From the NCBI GenBank assembly GCA_945971755.1, contig CAMFPJ010000030.1, positions 1 through 12,948 of the forward strand: a stretch of DNA of 12,948 nt, given 5' to 3'. Numbering within the stretch: the first letter of the stretch is position 1; every line of letters starts with the position of its first letter. This stretch comes from an uncultured Clostridia bacterium (lineage in GTDB: Bacteria; Bacillota; Clostridia; Oscillospirales; Acutalibacteraceae). The position numbers and the translations under genes are program-made. Below the pieces are notes generated by a model. The model was not told where the DNA came from, made no database searches, and was given only the letters and a program-made list of their open reading frames with translations. Positions 6,172-12,948 of the stretch are shown here, piece after piece.

Positions 6172-7567
6172 CGGTCTTATTAAAAAACTCGGTAAATACT
6201 CCTGTTACGGTGTAGGTGCAATAGGTCTTGATTTAAGCTACGGTATGTTTTATTCATACCTTTCTTACTACCTTTCAAGCCTTGGTATTCACTCAGCCTT
6301 TTTGCTTATAATTACGCCGCTTGCACGTATTTGGGACGGCATTAACGACCCGATGATGGGTACAATAGTTGACAATACTAAGACAAAATTCGGCAAATAC
6401 CGACCTTGGATATTTATCGGCGCAATCTGCAACGCCGTTGTTTTAGCGCTTCTTTTTACATCTTTCGGTATGAGCGGTTGGCGGCTTTACACATACATTG
6501 CGGTAATGTATGTGCTTTGGGGTATGACCAACACAATGGCGGATATTCCTTACTGGTCAATGGTGCCGTCCTTTACAAGCGAAGAAAAAGAAAGAAATTT
6601 AGTAGCGACAATTGCCCGTACATTTTCAGGACTCGGTCAGGGAATTATTACAATTTTAACTCCTGTTATCGTGCCGATGCTCGGCGGCGACCTTGCTAAA
6701 GAAACCGAAAAGGGATACACCCCTGAGGGCTTTTCAAAATGGGCAATAATTTGCGGCATTGCACTTGTCGTTTTTGCCCTTGTTTGCGTGCTTACTACAA
6801 AAGAAACAAACGTTGTTTACGGCGAAAAGAAAAAGTTCAGTCTGAAACAGATTTTCTCTGTTATTAAAACTAATGACCAGTTGGTAGTGTTTATCATATT
6901 TGCAATGCTTTCAAATGCAGGTTGGTATTTGACTTCCTCCACAGCGGTTTACTTTTTCTCAGACACAATAGGTGACGCGGGCAAGCAATCTACCTTTGGA
7001 CTCATCGGTACAGTAGGTTCCGTTCTGGGACTTTTGGTTATACCGATTCTTTCAACGAAATTCACAAAAAGAACAACATACACAATCTCCCTTTGCACTG
7101 CAATTGCCGGCTATGCTTTAATGTTTGTAACAGGCGTTATTTTAAGACAGCCGTTAATTCTCAGTATTTGCTATATTTTCGCTTCCGTGGGCATTTCGTC
7201 AATGTTCGTCTCTCAAACTATTTTCCTTGCGGATGTTGTTGACTACGGCGAATACAAAAACGGTGAGAGAAGTGAGAGCATTACTTTCTCAATGAAAGGC
7301 TTTTTGCAGAAAATGGCATACACAATTCAAACGGTTGTGCTTTTCGGCGGACTTTGGATAATGAATTACAACGCACAAAAAGCCGATAATGCAATTTCGG
7401 GCGGAACAAAGCTCGGAATCGGTATAATCTGCTTCGGTATGCCGATTTTATTCCTTGCAGCTTCTCTTGTTGTATTCCGAAAGAAATTCAAACTTTACGG
7501 CGACCTTGCCGACAGAGTTCACGAATACATAATTCTCAAACGCCGAGAGGAAAATGCTGATGAGTAA
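6164..7567 (+). CDS. GPH-family (MelB-like) cation:sugar symporter
   Basis: 467-residue, roughly 12-helix transporter of the glycoside-pentoside-hexuronide:cation symporter family (MFS_2). The signature WDGINDPMMG (57-66), followed by a charged loop ending KYRPW, is clear. Residues matching the Salmonella/E. coli MelB cation and sugar site are present: Asp23 (MelB Asp19), Asp58, Asn61 and Asp62 (MelB 55, 58, 59), Asp127 and Trp131 in MADIPYWS (MelB 124, 128), and Arg152 (MelB 149). The carrier therefore looks functional as a Na+ or H+ coupled importer of a glycoside or uronide. No glycoside hydrolase or sugar kinase is nearby; it sits between a Mur ligase and two phosphoesterases, so the cargo may be a cell-wall-derived saccharide. 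That is inference. The start is ATG with GGGGAG at 6149-6154. Confidence 0.9.
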   Translation: MNNGLIKKLGKYSCYGVGAIGLDLSYGMFYSYLSYYLSSLGIHSAFLLIITPLARIWDGINDPMMGTIVDNTKTKFGKYRPWIFIGAICNAVVLALLFTSFGMSGWRLYTYIAVMYVLWGMTNTMADIPYWSMVPSFTSEEKERNLVATIARTFSGLGQGIITILTPVIVPMLGGDLAKETEKGYTPEGFSKWAIICGIALVVFALVCVLTTKETNVVYGEKKKFSLKQIFSVIKTNDQLVVFIIFAMLSNAGWYLTSSTAVYFFSDTIGDAGKQSTFGLIGTVGSVLGLLVIPILSTKFTKRTTYTISLCTAIAGYALMFVTGVILRQPLILSICYIFASVGISSMFVSQTIFLADVVDYGEYKNGERSESITFSMKGFLQKMAYTIQTVVLFGGLWIMNYNAQKADNAISGGTKLGIGIICFGMPILFLAASLVVFRKKFKLYGDLADRVHEYIILKRREENADE

Positions 7568-8969
7568 ATCGGTTTTAACATTCATTGCGGACACGCACCA
7601 CTACTCCCGAACTCTTGGAGATAAGGGCAAGGCATTTACTCTTCGCAGTGACTCCGACCAAAAATGCCTTAAGGAAACGGGAGATATAATTGACGCCGCT
7701 TTTGAATATTTGGGAAATTCTAACTCGGACGCCGTGTGCATTGCAGGCGATTTGACTGACGACGGCGAAACGGTTTGCCATGAGGAATTTCGTGAAAAAT
7801 TATATAAACTTAAAGAAAAAAAGAAGGTTTATGTTATCACGGCAACGCATGACTGGTGCTGTGACCGGAATCCGAGAAGATTTGAGGGCGAAAACACTTA
7901 TCATGACGTGCCCACAATGAATCATAACGATATTTACGAATTTTATAAAGATTTCGGAATAAACGACTCCTTTGCACAGTATAAAACAACCCTCGGCCCT
8001 GCTTCGTACGCTGTCAATATCGGTGAGCACGTTACACTTTTGGGGCTTATTGACGATAAAAACGGCAGAGACAGCGCAGGCTACAAAAAAGCACATTTAG
8101 AGTGGATAAAAGAGCAGATTAAAAATGCAACAGACTCCGGCAGAATGCCCGTTGCAATGGAGCACCACCTGTTAATTCCGCACATAACGCCCCTTTTCAC
8201 AAAGGGTGCATGCAGTCCTGACAGGGAACGGATAATAAACGAACTTGCGGACGCAGGGCTTAAACTGATTATCGTAGGGCACAGTCATTTGCAAAGAATT
8301 GACAGGCACGTAAGCCCTGCCGGAAACGAGATTTTTGAAGTAAACGTCGGCTCGCTTGTGGGCTACCCTGCACCCATGGTTACTGTTTCGGTTGACGATA
8401 AAAAAATTGAAATCACAACCGATTACTTAAAAGAATTTACCTTTGACGGTGAAACGCTTGACGCACAAAAGTATCTTAAAAATCATTCAAGAAATCTTTT
8501 GTCTGTTCTGTTTAATGCCGCCGCACAAAATGATAAAAAACTTTTCGCACAAAGGCTTGACGCCCTCGGTGTATCTACCGAAAAGTTGGGAATTGCCGTT
8601 GCTTTGCTCTTTTTTATTTTCAGAAAGTTTTCAAGAATGAGCGTTATTAAGGCAGGAAAATTCATTAACAAAATGCCCTTTGCCAAGAAAATTCCGCAAA
8701 ACAGCATTGACGCGCTGGGCGACTTTACCGTTCAGCAAATTGCAGAAAAGGTTTGGCTGAACATTCTTGACGGCGCAAGGGAACAGTACGGGGAAAACTC
8801 GGATATGTATAAGGTTGTTGCAGGCGTGTTCAGCGTGCCCGTGGCAATCTGCAAAAAACTGGGAATTGACGGAAACCCCCTTGAGATTTTTACGGAATGT
8901 GAACGGGCGATTGACGAAATTCTCACGGGCGGCGTTCTTTCAAATGCCGAACTTATTATAGAAAGATAA
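7560..8969 (+). CDS. Metallophosphoesterase with C-terminal helical extension (tandem copy 1)
   Basis: 469-residue protein of the calcineurin-like family. The N-terminal 300 residues hold the metal motifs: ADTHH (Asp11, His13), GDLTDDG (Asp64), ATHDW (Thr96, His97, Asp98), EHH (His202-203) and GHSH (His241, His243), followed by GSLVGYP. The Asn of GNHD is Thr96. Residues from about 300 onward form a mostly helical C-terminal half that matches no domain I can name. No signal peptide is seen; a hydrophobic stretch at about 344-353 (VALLFFIF) is short and may be buried. The ATG at 7560 has GAGAGGA eight bases upstream; the ATG at 7554 is too close to that site. It overlaps the symporter gene by 8 bases. 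The next gene is a paralogue, with shared DQKC.K.TG.IIDA at 33-46. The substrate is unknown. Confidence 0.85.
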   Translation: MSKSVLTFIADTHHYSRTLGDKGKAFTLRSDSDQKCLKETGDIIDAAFEYLGNSNSDAVCIAGDLTDDGETVCHEEFREKLYKLKEKKKVYVITATHDWCCDRNPRRFEGENTYHDVPTMNHNDIYEFYKDFGINDSFAQYKTTLGPASYAVNIGEHVTLLGLIDDKNGRDSAGYKKAHLEWIKEQIKNATDSGRMPVAMEHHLLIPHITPLFTKGACSPDRERIINELADAGLKLIIVGHSHLQRIDRHVSPAGNEIFEVNVGSLVGYPAPMVTVSVDDKKIEITTDYLKEFTFDGETLDAQKYLKNHSRNLLSVLFNAAAQNDKKLFAQRLDALGVSTEKLGIAVALLFFIFRKFSRMSVIKAGKFINKMPFAKKIPQNSIDALGDFTVQQIAEKVWLNILDGAREQYGENSDMYKVVAGVFSVPVAICKKLGIDGNPLEIFTECERAIDEILTGGVLSNAELIIER

Positions 8970-8978
8970 GGTGAGATA

Positions 8979-10367
8979 ATGGCTGACGAACTTAAATTTT
9001 ACTTAATAACAGATTTGCACCATTATGCGCCGTGCTTGGGAACAGAGGGAAAAGGCTTTCAAAAAGCCCTCTCAAAAGACCAGAAGTGCTTAAAACAAAC
9101 GGGGCCTATAATTGACGCATATATTGACAGGATTTTAGAAGATGAAGAAATTAAAATCGTGCTTGTTGACGGTGACGTTTCCTGTAACGGCGCAAAAGAA
9201 AGCCATATTGATTTAATTCCGCGCCTTAAAAGACTTTCAGACGGCGGAAAAGACGTCTGTTTAATAACCGCCACTCACGATTACTGTGTCCCCGGCAACG
9301 AGGTTGGCGAGGGCTTCAAATGTGTTGGCGACGAGATTTTACCTGCTACACAGACAACCCGTGAGGAATTAGTTGACCTTTATTGGGACTTTGGTATGAA
9401 CAAAGCCCTTTCAATTCACAAAGAAAGCCATTGTTACTGCGTTAAACTTAAAGAGGGGTACAGGCTTTTGTGCCTTAATGATGACGGAGACCGTGAATTT
9501 TGCGGATACGATGAAGATACACTTAAATGGATAGACAGCCAAATTGACGAGGCACACGCAAACGGCGACTATATTTTTGCAATGACCCATCACCCGGTGC
9601 TGCCGCCAAGCCCCATTTACCCCATTATGTCCGAGCGTGATATGCTGGGAGATTGGGAAAAAACTGCGAAGCACCTTGCAGATAAGGGCATAAGGTTTAT
9701 TTTTACAGGCCACACGCACATGATGAATATTGCGTCTCTTACAACCGAAAAAGGTAATGAGATTATTGATGTTAACACAAGTTCTCTTGTGGGTTACCCG
9801 TCGGTTATGCGAAAAGTTGTTTTTGATGATGAGAATGTGCATATTTCCTCAATTCAGTTAACGGAATTTGACGCGGACTTTGACGGAATGGACCCTACCG
9901 ATTATATGAAAATGCGGTTTGACGCATTTCTCAATAAGGTGTTTGACACGGTGGCATTTGACTATGACACATTTGCCAATGACGTTGCGCCGAGTTTTTC
10001 ATTCACTCCCGAAAGGGCTTATAAATTAAAATTCCCTCTGAATTTCATCGGAAAGCAAATTCACTCCCTCACTTTCGGAAAGCTCGGGAAGATTTTGTGT
10101 ATTTCAAAGGCTGTTTCCCCCGAAATTAAGGACAGAAGCGTTAAAGATTTTGCCATTGAGATAGTCAGAAATGTTTTCTACGGTGATGAGCCCTATACTC
10201 CCGATACACCTGAATACAAGGCTTGCAAGGCAGCTTTTAATAAGATTAAAAAACTTGCAAAGCCGGTTAAAAAACTTAACGAGCCCTTAAAACTTTTAGA
10301 CGTTGTCCTTGACGGCGTGCTTTATAACGCTCCGCCTGCCGACTGGAAGGGAACTTTCAGAAAGTAA
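8979..10367 (+). CDS. Metallophosphoesterase with C-terminal extension (tandem copy 2)
   Basis: 462-residue paralogue of the preceding gene. Metal motifs are TDLHH (Asp12, His14), DGDVSCNG (Asp66), ATHDY (Thr99, His100, Asp101), THHPVLPP (His204-205) and GHTH (His245, His247), followed by SSLVGYPSVM. Thr99 again replaces the Asn of GNHD. The catalytic half aligns along its length with copy 1, while the C-terminal 170 residues have diverged strongly and end in a lysine-rich stretch. This suggests an old duplication with different partners or substrates. The start is ATG with AAGGTGAG (8968-8975) overlapping the stop of copy 1. It is the last gene of the operon: 116 bases separate it from yabP and no convincing terminator is seen there. 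Confidence 0.85.
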   Translation: MADELKFYLITDLHHYAPCLGTEGKGFQKALSKDQKCLKQTGPIIDAYIDRILEDEEIKIVLVDGDVSCNGAKESHIDLIPRLKRLSDGGKDVCLITATHDYCVPGNEVGEGFKCVGDEILPATQTTREELVDLYWDFGMNKALSIHKESHCYCVKLKEGYRLLCLNDDGDREFCGYDEDTLKWIDSQIDEAHANGDYIFAMTHHPVLPPSPIYPIMSERDMLGDWEKTAKHLADKGIRFIFTGHTHMMNIASLTTEKGNEIIDVNTSSLVGYPSVMRKVVFDDENVHISSIQLTEFDADFDGMDPTDYMKMRFDAFLNKVFDTVAFDYDTFANDVAPSFSFTPERAYKLKFPLNFIGKQIHSLTFGKLGKILCISKAVSPEIKDRSVKDFAIEIVRNVFYGDEPYTPDTPEYKACKAAFNKIKKLAKPVKKLNEPLKLLDVVLDGVLYNAPPADWKGTFRK

Positions 10368-10426
10368 AGGTAAAAAAGATTATATAAAGTGAGTGCTCAG
10401 TCTAAGCTTCACGCTTTGCAACAAGT

Positions 10427-10455
10427 AATATTTTTCTCCTTGTCCGCATATCTAT
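10427..10455 (+). promoter_or_regulatory. Sigma-E-like sporulation promoter ahead of yabP
   Basis: AATATT (10427-10432) resembles the sigma-E -35 element and CATATCTAT (10447-10455) resembles the CATACAnT -10 element, with 14 bases between them. yabP is sigma-E controlled in B. subtilis, which makes the placement sensible. The -10 match is partial, so this is a candidate only. Transcription would start near 10460. Confidence 0.45.
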
Positions 10456-10475
10456 TGATAAAAAAGGACAGGGAG
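10436..10475 (+). repeat. Inverted repeat covering the yabP ribosome binding site
   Basis: CTCCTTGTCC (10436-10445) pairs with GGACAGGGAG (10466-10475) over ten positions with one G-T wobble, closing a 20-base loop. The right arm contains the yabP ribosome binding site (AGGGAG, 10470-10475, eight bases before the ATG). In an RNA containing both arms, the site would be base-paired. There is no T-run after the stem, so it is not a terminator. Confidence 0.6.
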
Positions 10476-10483
10476 ATTTTATT

Positions 10484-10765
10484 ATGCAAGACGAAAACAT
10501 TAAAAATTCAATGCCGCACAATTTGATTTTAGAGGAACGGAAAAAGCTTTCAATTTCAGGAGTTACCGACGTTGACTCCTTTGACGAGCAAACCGTTATC
10601 GCCTACACGGTAAAGGGCGAAATTACGGTTAAGGGTTGGGACCTGCACGTCAGCAAATTAAATTTGGAGCAGGGGGAGCTTTCCGTAGAGGGCGAAATTT
10701 CATCGCTCACTTACACGGACATAAAGGGCAAATCACAAGGCTTTTTCTCAAGGGTTTTGCGATGA
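10484..10765 (+). CDS. yabP: Sporulation protein YabP
   Basis: 93-residue protein of the YabP/YqfC family, close to the family's usual length of about 100. The characteristic start PHNLILEERKKLSISGVTDV (residues 11-30), the middle VKGEITVKGWDLHVSKLNLE and the GEISSLTY end are all present. In B. subtilis YabP acts with YabQ in the mother cell and is needed for spore cortex formation. The start is ATG with AGGGAG at 10470-10475, inside an inverted repeat. Its stop overlaps the yabQ start (ATGA). In Clostridia and Bacillus, yabP usually follows hup and an S4-domain gene; here the upstream neighbours are the phosphoesterase operon instead. Confidence 0.92.
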   Translation: MQDENIKNSMPHNLILEERKKLSISGVTDVDSFDEQTVIAYTVKGEITVKGWDLHVSKLNLEQGELSVEGEISSLTYTDIKGKSQGFFSRVLR

Positions 10766-11322
10766 CCGATTACCTTTATTCTTTCAGCCTTACGGCGCAG
10801 GCAAGGCTTTTTCTCTATTCGCTGGGTTTCGGTTTTCTTGCGGGGTTTGTTTATGAATTTTTTCGGGCGGTGCGAATTGTTTTTAACAACAAAAAATGGG
10901 CTTACAGAATAACCGATATACTGTTCCTTGTAACGCTGGGCTTTCTTAACTGCCTTTTTTTCCTTTTATGCAATGAGGGAGAGTTCAGGCTGTTCGCTGT
11001 TTTCGGTGAGGCTTTGGGCTTTGCGGTTTATTTTTTTACGGTAGGGTTTGCGGTAAAGTCATTTTTTGAAAAAGCCGTAGCCGTGTTAAGGCGACTTGTA
11101 AACGTAATACTCATTGTGATTTTATTCCCGTTTAGAAAAGGTGCAGAATTTTTACGTAAAATAGTTAAAAAATATCTAAAATTTCCGCAAAAAAATAAAA
11201 ATAAAACAAAATACCACTTGAAAGTTATTCGGAATTTGTTGTATAATTTGACTGATAGAAAGCAAAAAAATCCGAAAACAGCGAAGAAAGGTGTTGAAAA
11301 AAGTGCAGGCAAAGAAATCTAA
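10762..11322 (+). CDS. yabQ: Spore cortex biosynthesis protein YabQ
   Basis: 186-residue membrane protein of the YabQ family. It has four predicted membrane segments near 14-34, 51-71, 77-98 and 108-124 and a long basic cytosolic tail from about 125 to the end. YabQ locates to the forespore outer membrane and is required for cortex assembly in B. subtilis. The ATG at 10762 overlaps the yabP stop codon by four bases, which points to translational coupling; the open frame continuing upstream to 10636 lies within yabP in another frame. Identification rests on the YabQ-like hydrophobic pattern, the YEFFRAVR segment after the first helix and the position between yabP and divIC. Confidence 0.9.
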   Translation: MTDYLYSFSLTAQARLFLYSLGFGFLAGFVYEFFRAVRIVFNNKKWAYRITDILFLVTLGFLNCLFFLLCNEGEFRLFAVFGEALGFAVYFFTVGFAVKSFFEKAVAVLRRLVNVILIVILFPFRKGAEFLRKIVKKYLKFPQKNKNKTKYHLKVIRNLLYNLTDRKQKNPKTAKKGVEKSAGKEI

Positions 11323-11614
11323 ATCGGCAAAGAAAAGACCGAAAAGAAGTTTCTTCCTAATCTTGGGGCTGATACTGGTTATCGGCTCATTTACAATTAC
11401 CATATTCAGCAAGTGGATTCAAATTCGCGAGAAAAAGCAAATCTTAAACCAGAAAAAAGAGGCTTACGAAATGCAAGTGGCTAAAAATGACCGCTTACAG
11501 TCAATTGTTGACAGTGACGACAAGAGCGATTACATTGAGCAGGTTGCACGTGAAAAGCTTGGTTTTGTTTTGCCGGGTGAAAAGGTTTTCTATGATGTAA
11601 CCCCGGGTGAATAA
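11303..11614 (+). CDS. divIC: Septum formation initiator DivIC/FtsB family
   Basis: 103-residue single-pass membrane protein of the DivIC/FtsB family. It has a short, very basic cytosolic N-terminus (1-16), a membrane helix at about 17-37, an extracellular coiled coil at about 38-70, and the family's C-terminal pattern YIEQVAREKLGFVLPGEKVFYDV. DivIC forms a complex with FtsL and DivIB at the division septum. The start is uncertain: GTG 11303 lies nine bases after AAAGGTG, the same type of site used by two other genes here, while GTG 11291 would overlap that site and add four residues. It overlaps the yabQ end either way. Gene order matches B. subtilis. Confidence 0.9.
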   Translation: MQAKKSKSAKKRPKRSFFLILGLILVIGSFTITIFSKWIQIREKKQILNQKKEAYEMQVAKNDRLQSIVDSDDKSDYIEQVAREKLGFVLPGEKVFYDVTPGE

Positions 11615-11635
11615 CCTTTCAGGAAGGAAAACAGT

Positions 11636-12070
11636 ATGGCAGTAGAAATCGGCGCGGTCTATGATGGAAAAGTTACCGGACTTACAAACTTCGGCGCATT
11701 CGTAAAGCTTGAGGACGGCTCAACGGGTATGGTACATATTTCCGAAGTTTCTGCGGAGTATGTAAGTGATATTTCAGAAAAGCTTTCCGTCGGAGACTCG
11801 GTTAAGGTTAAGGTAATTGAAATAAACGAGAAGGGAAAAGTCGGTCTTTCCATTAAAAAGGCATTGGCAGACGAAGCTCCCAAGCCGCCTAAAAAGCCTA
11901 ACCGTCAGGGTAATGCTAACCGTGGTTGGAAGGGAACTGCGGAGCAGGAACAGAGCGGTTCTATGTCTTTTGAAGATATGATGGCACGTTTCAAGGCGCA
12001 AAGCGAAGACAAAATGAGCGACCTTAAACGCAATACCGACAAACGCGGCGGTTACAGAAGAGGAAAATAA
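11636..12070 (+). CDS. yabR: S1-domain RNA-binding protein, YabR-like
   Basis: 144-residue cytosolic protein. Residues 4-75 form one S1 (OB-fold) RNA-binding domain with the typical GAVYDGKVTGLTNFGAFVKL opening, a GMVHISE strand, and a GDSVKVKVIEIN...VGLSIKKA close. The rest is a low-complexity proline/lysine linker, an MSFEDMMARFK helix and a basic arginine/glycine end. It matches YabR-type proteins in size and in position after divIC. It probably binds RNA or the ribosome; the exact role is unknown. The ATG start has AGGAAGG at 11621-11627, and a hairpin terminator follows 12 bases after the stop. Confidence 0.88.
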   Translation: MAVEIGAVYDGKVTGLTNFGAFVKLEDGSTGMVHISEVSAEYVSDISEKLSVGDSVKVKVIEINEKGKVGLSIKKALADEAPKPPKKPNRQGNANRGWKGTAEQEQSGSMSFEDMMARFKAQSEDKMSDLKRNTDKRGGYRRGK

Positions 12071-12082
12071 AACTGAATTTTT

Positions 12083-12108
12083 AGGGCAGGCAACTGCCCT
12101 TTTGTTTT
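12083..12108 (+). terminator. Intrinsic terminator between the S1 gene and the fumarase gene
   Basis: A 7-bp stem (AGGGCAG 12083-12089 with CTGCCCT 12094-12100) closes a GCAA tetraloop of the GNRA type, followed by a T-rich tail TTTTGTTTT (12100-12108). The fumarase ribosome binding site starts at 12109, directly after the tail. Confidence 0.85.
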
Positions 12109-12120
12109 GAGGAAATAAAA

Positions 12121-12948
12121 ATGAGAGAGATAAGTGCAAGCGAAATTACAAAAACTATTTGTGAAATGTGCATTACCGCAAACAAGGTTTTGCCGTCTGA
12201 TTTAACGGAAAAAATCAGAAAAAGTGTTAATGAAGAAAAAGACGAACTCCCCAAAAGCATTATGACCACAATTTCCGAGAATTTAGACTTTGCAAAGGAA
12301 CTTGATATTCCCATTTGTCAGGATACGGGCATGGCGGTGATTTTTGCCGAAATCGGTCAGGATGTGCATATCACAGGCGGAAATTTTGAAGATGCCGTTA
12401 ACGAGGGTGTGCGAAGAGGTTACACAGAGGGGCTTCTCAGAAAATCGGTTGTGTCAGACCCCTTGAGAAGAGTAAATACCAATGACAACACTCCGGCTGT
12501 AATTCACACAAAAATTGTACCGGGTGAAAGCATTAAATTCACCGTTGCTCCAAAGGGCTTCGGCAGTGAAAATATGAGTAAAATCAAAATGTTCACGCCC
12601 TCTGCAACACGAGAGGATATTGTGAATTTTGTAGTTGATGTTGTAAAAACAGCAGGGGGTAACCCCTGTCCGCCAATGGTTTTGGGCGTGGGAATCGGCG
12701 GTGACTTTGAAGTGTGCGCCCTTCTTTCAAAAAAAGCTCTTTGCAGAAGCACGGATATCAGAAACCCCGACCCGTTTTATGCTGAGCTTGAAAAGGAATT
12801 GCTAAAGAGGGTAAATGAAACAAACGTAGGCCCTCAGGGCTTCGGGGGAGTTACAACTGCCCTTGCGGTTAACATTGAAAAGGGCGCTACTCATATTGCA
12901 GGGCTGCCCGTTGCAGTTAATGTTGGCTGCCATGTCACACGTCATATT
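12121..12948 (+). CDS. Class I fumarate hydratase (or related hydro-lyase) alpha subunit, 3' partial
   Basis: The open frame runs to the window end with 276 residues and no stop; the family is about 280 residues, so only the last few are missing. It encodes the alpha subunit of the two-subunit, iron-sulfur class I fumarase/tartrate dehydratase family, which interconverts fumarate and malate with a beta subunit expected just downstream. The three likely [4Fe-4S] cysteines are Cys66 (PICQDTG), Cys183 (GGNPCPP) and Cys270 (NVGCHVTRH). Other family features are GNDN-like NTNDNTPAV (119-127), KGFGSENMSK (145-154) and GFGGVTTALAV (240-250). The start is ATG with GAGGAAA (12109-12115). Whether the substrate is fumarate or tartrate cannot be settled from this subunit alone. 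Confidence 0.9.
   Translation, partial: MREISASEITKTICEMCITANKVLPSDLTEKIRKSVNEEKDELPKSIMTTISENLDFAKELDIPICQDTGMAVIFAEIGQDVHITGGNFEDAVNEGVRRGYTEGLLRKSVVSDPLRRVNTNDNTPAVIHTKIVPGESIKFTVAPKGFGSENMSKIKMFTPSATREDIVNFVVDVVKTAGGNPCPPMVLGVGIGGDFEVCALLSKKALCRSTDIRNPDPFYAELEKELLKRVNETNVGPQGFGGVTTALAVNIEKGATHIAGLPVAVNVGCHVTRHI

Noticed and set aside
9411..9842. 143-residue antisense open frame within tandem phosphoesterase copy 2, and similar antisense frames elsewhere (for example 4551-4916 and 11774-12139)
   Set aside because: They lie opposite genes with strong family motifs, have no ribosome binding site or recognisable domain, and their composition fits reverse-frame shadows.
10386..10435. Possible terminator after the phosphoesterase operon (AAAGTGA region against TTCACGCTTT, then a T-run)
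   Set aside because: The pairing needs bulges and a long loop and ends well before the T-run at 10431-10435, so it is not a convincing intrinsic terminator.
10636..10761. 42-residue upstream extension of the yabQ frame
   Set aside because: It is a shadow of yabP; the ATG overlapping the yabP stop gives the expected YabQ start.

Overview
The window reads as chromosomal DNA from a low-to-moderate-GC, spore-forming Firmicute, most likely an uncultured gut Clostridia member of the Oscillospiraceae/Ruminococcaceae type. The evidence is the yabP-yabQ-divIC-S1 sporulation/division cluster, strong AGGAGG-type ribosome binding sites, consensus sigma-A-like promoters and short intrinsic terminators. 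The first 43 bases are not biological: they are an untrimmed Illumina Nextera i5 adapter, so the native sequence starts at base 44, at a contig end.

Region 1 (44-2289, + strand): a near-consensus promoter drives a six-helix membrane protein with a HAAS-like cytosolic head. Its 3' end overlaps a freestanding HxxxDG acyltransferase/condensation-like gene. A bidirectional hairpin terminator closes this unit.

Region 2 (2313-3747): on the - strand lies a secreted, C-terminally anchored DacF/PBP5-type D-Ala-D-Ala carboxypeptidase homologue. All three of its catalytic motifs are altered (SxxK to AxxQ, SxN to SxS, KTG to KAG), so it is probably a pseudoenzyme. It shares a compact divergent promoter region with the next operon.

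Region 3 (3748-10367, + strand): six closely packed genes form one likely operon: a small metallophosphoesterase, a MurE-like Mur ligase without the DNPR diaminopimelate motif, a 69-residue hydrophobic small protein, a GPH-family (MelB-like) cation:sugar symporter, and two tandem paralogous metallophosphoesterases of about 465 residues. In all three phosphoesterases the Asn of the GNH(D/E) metal motif is Thr. A cell-wall-type ligase, a sugar symporter and three hydrolases in one operon suggest uptake and processing of a glycoside- or cell-wall-derived compound, but the substrate cannot be read from sequence.

Region 4 (10368-12948, + strand): yabP, yabQ, divIC and a YabR-like S1 protein follow in the same order as in Bacillus subtilis. 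A sigma-E-like promoter lies ahead of yabP. An inverted repeat there would hide the yabP ribosome binding site only in transcripts that read through from the upstream operon. A GNRA-loop terminator then sits directly against the ribosome binding site of a class I fumarase alpha subunit, which is cut by the window end.

No rRNA, tRNA, CRISPR array, insertion sequence or phage gene was seen, and no gap longer than 300 bases lacks a gene.
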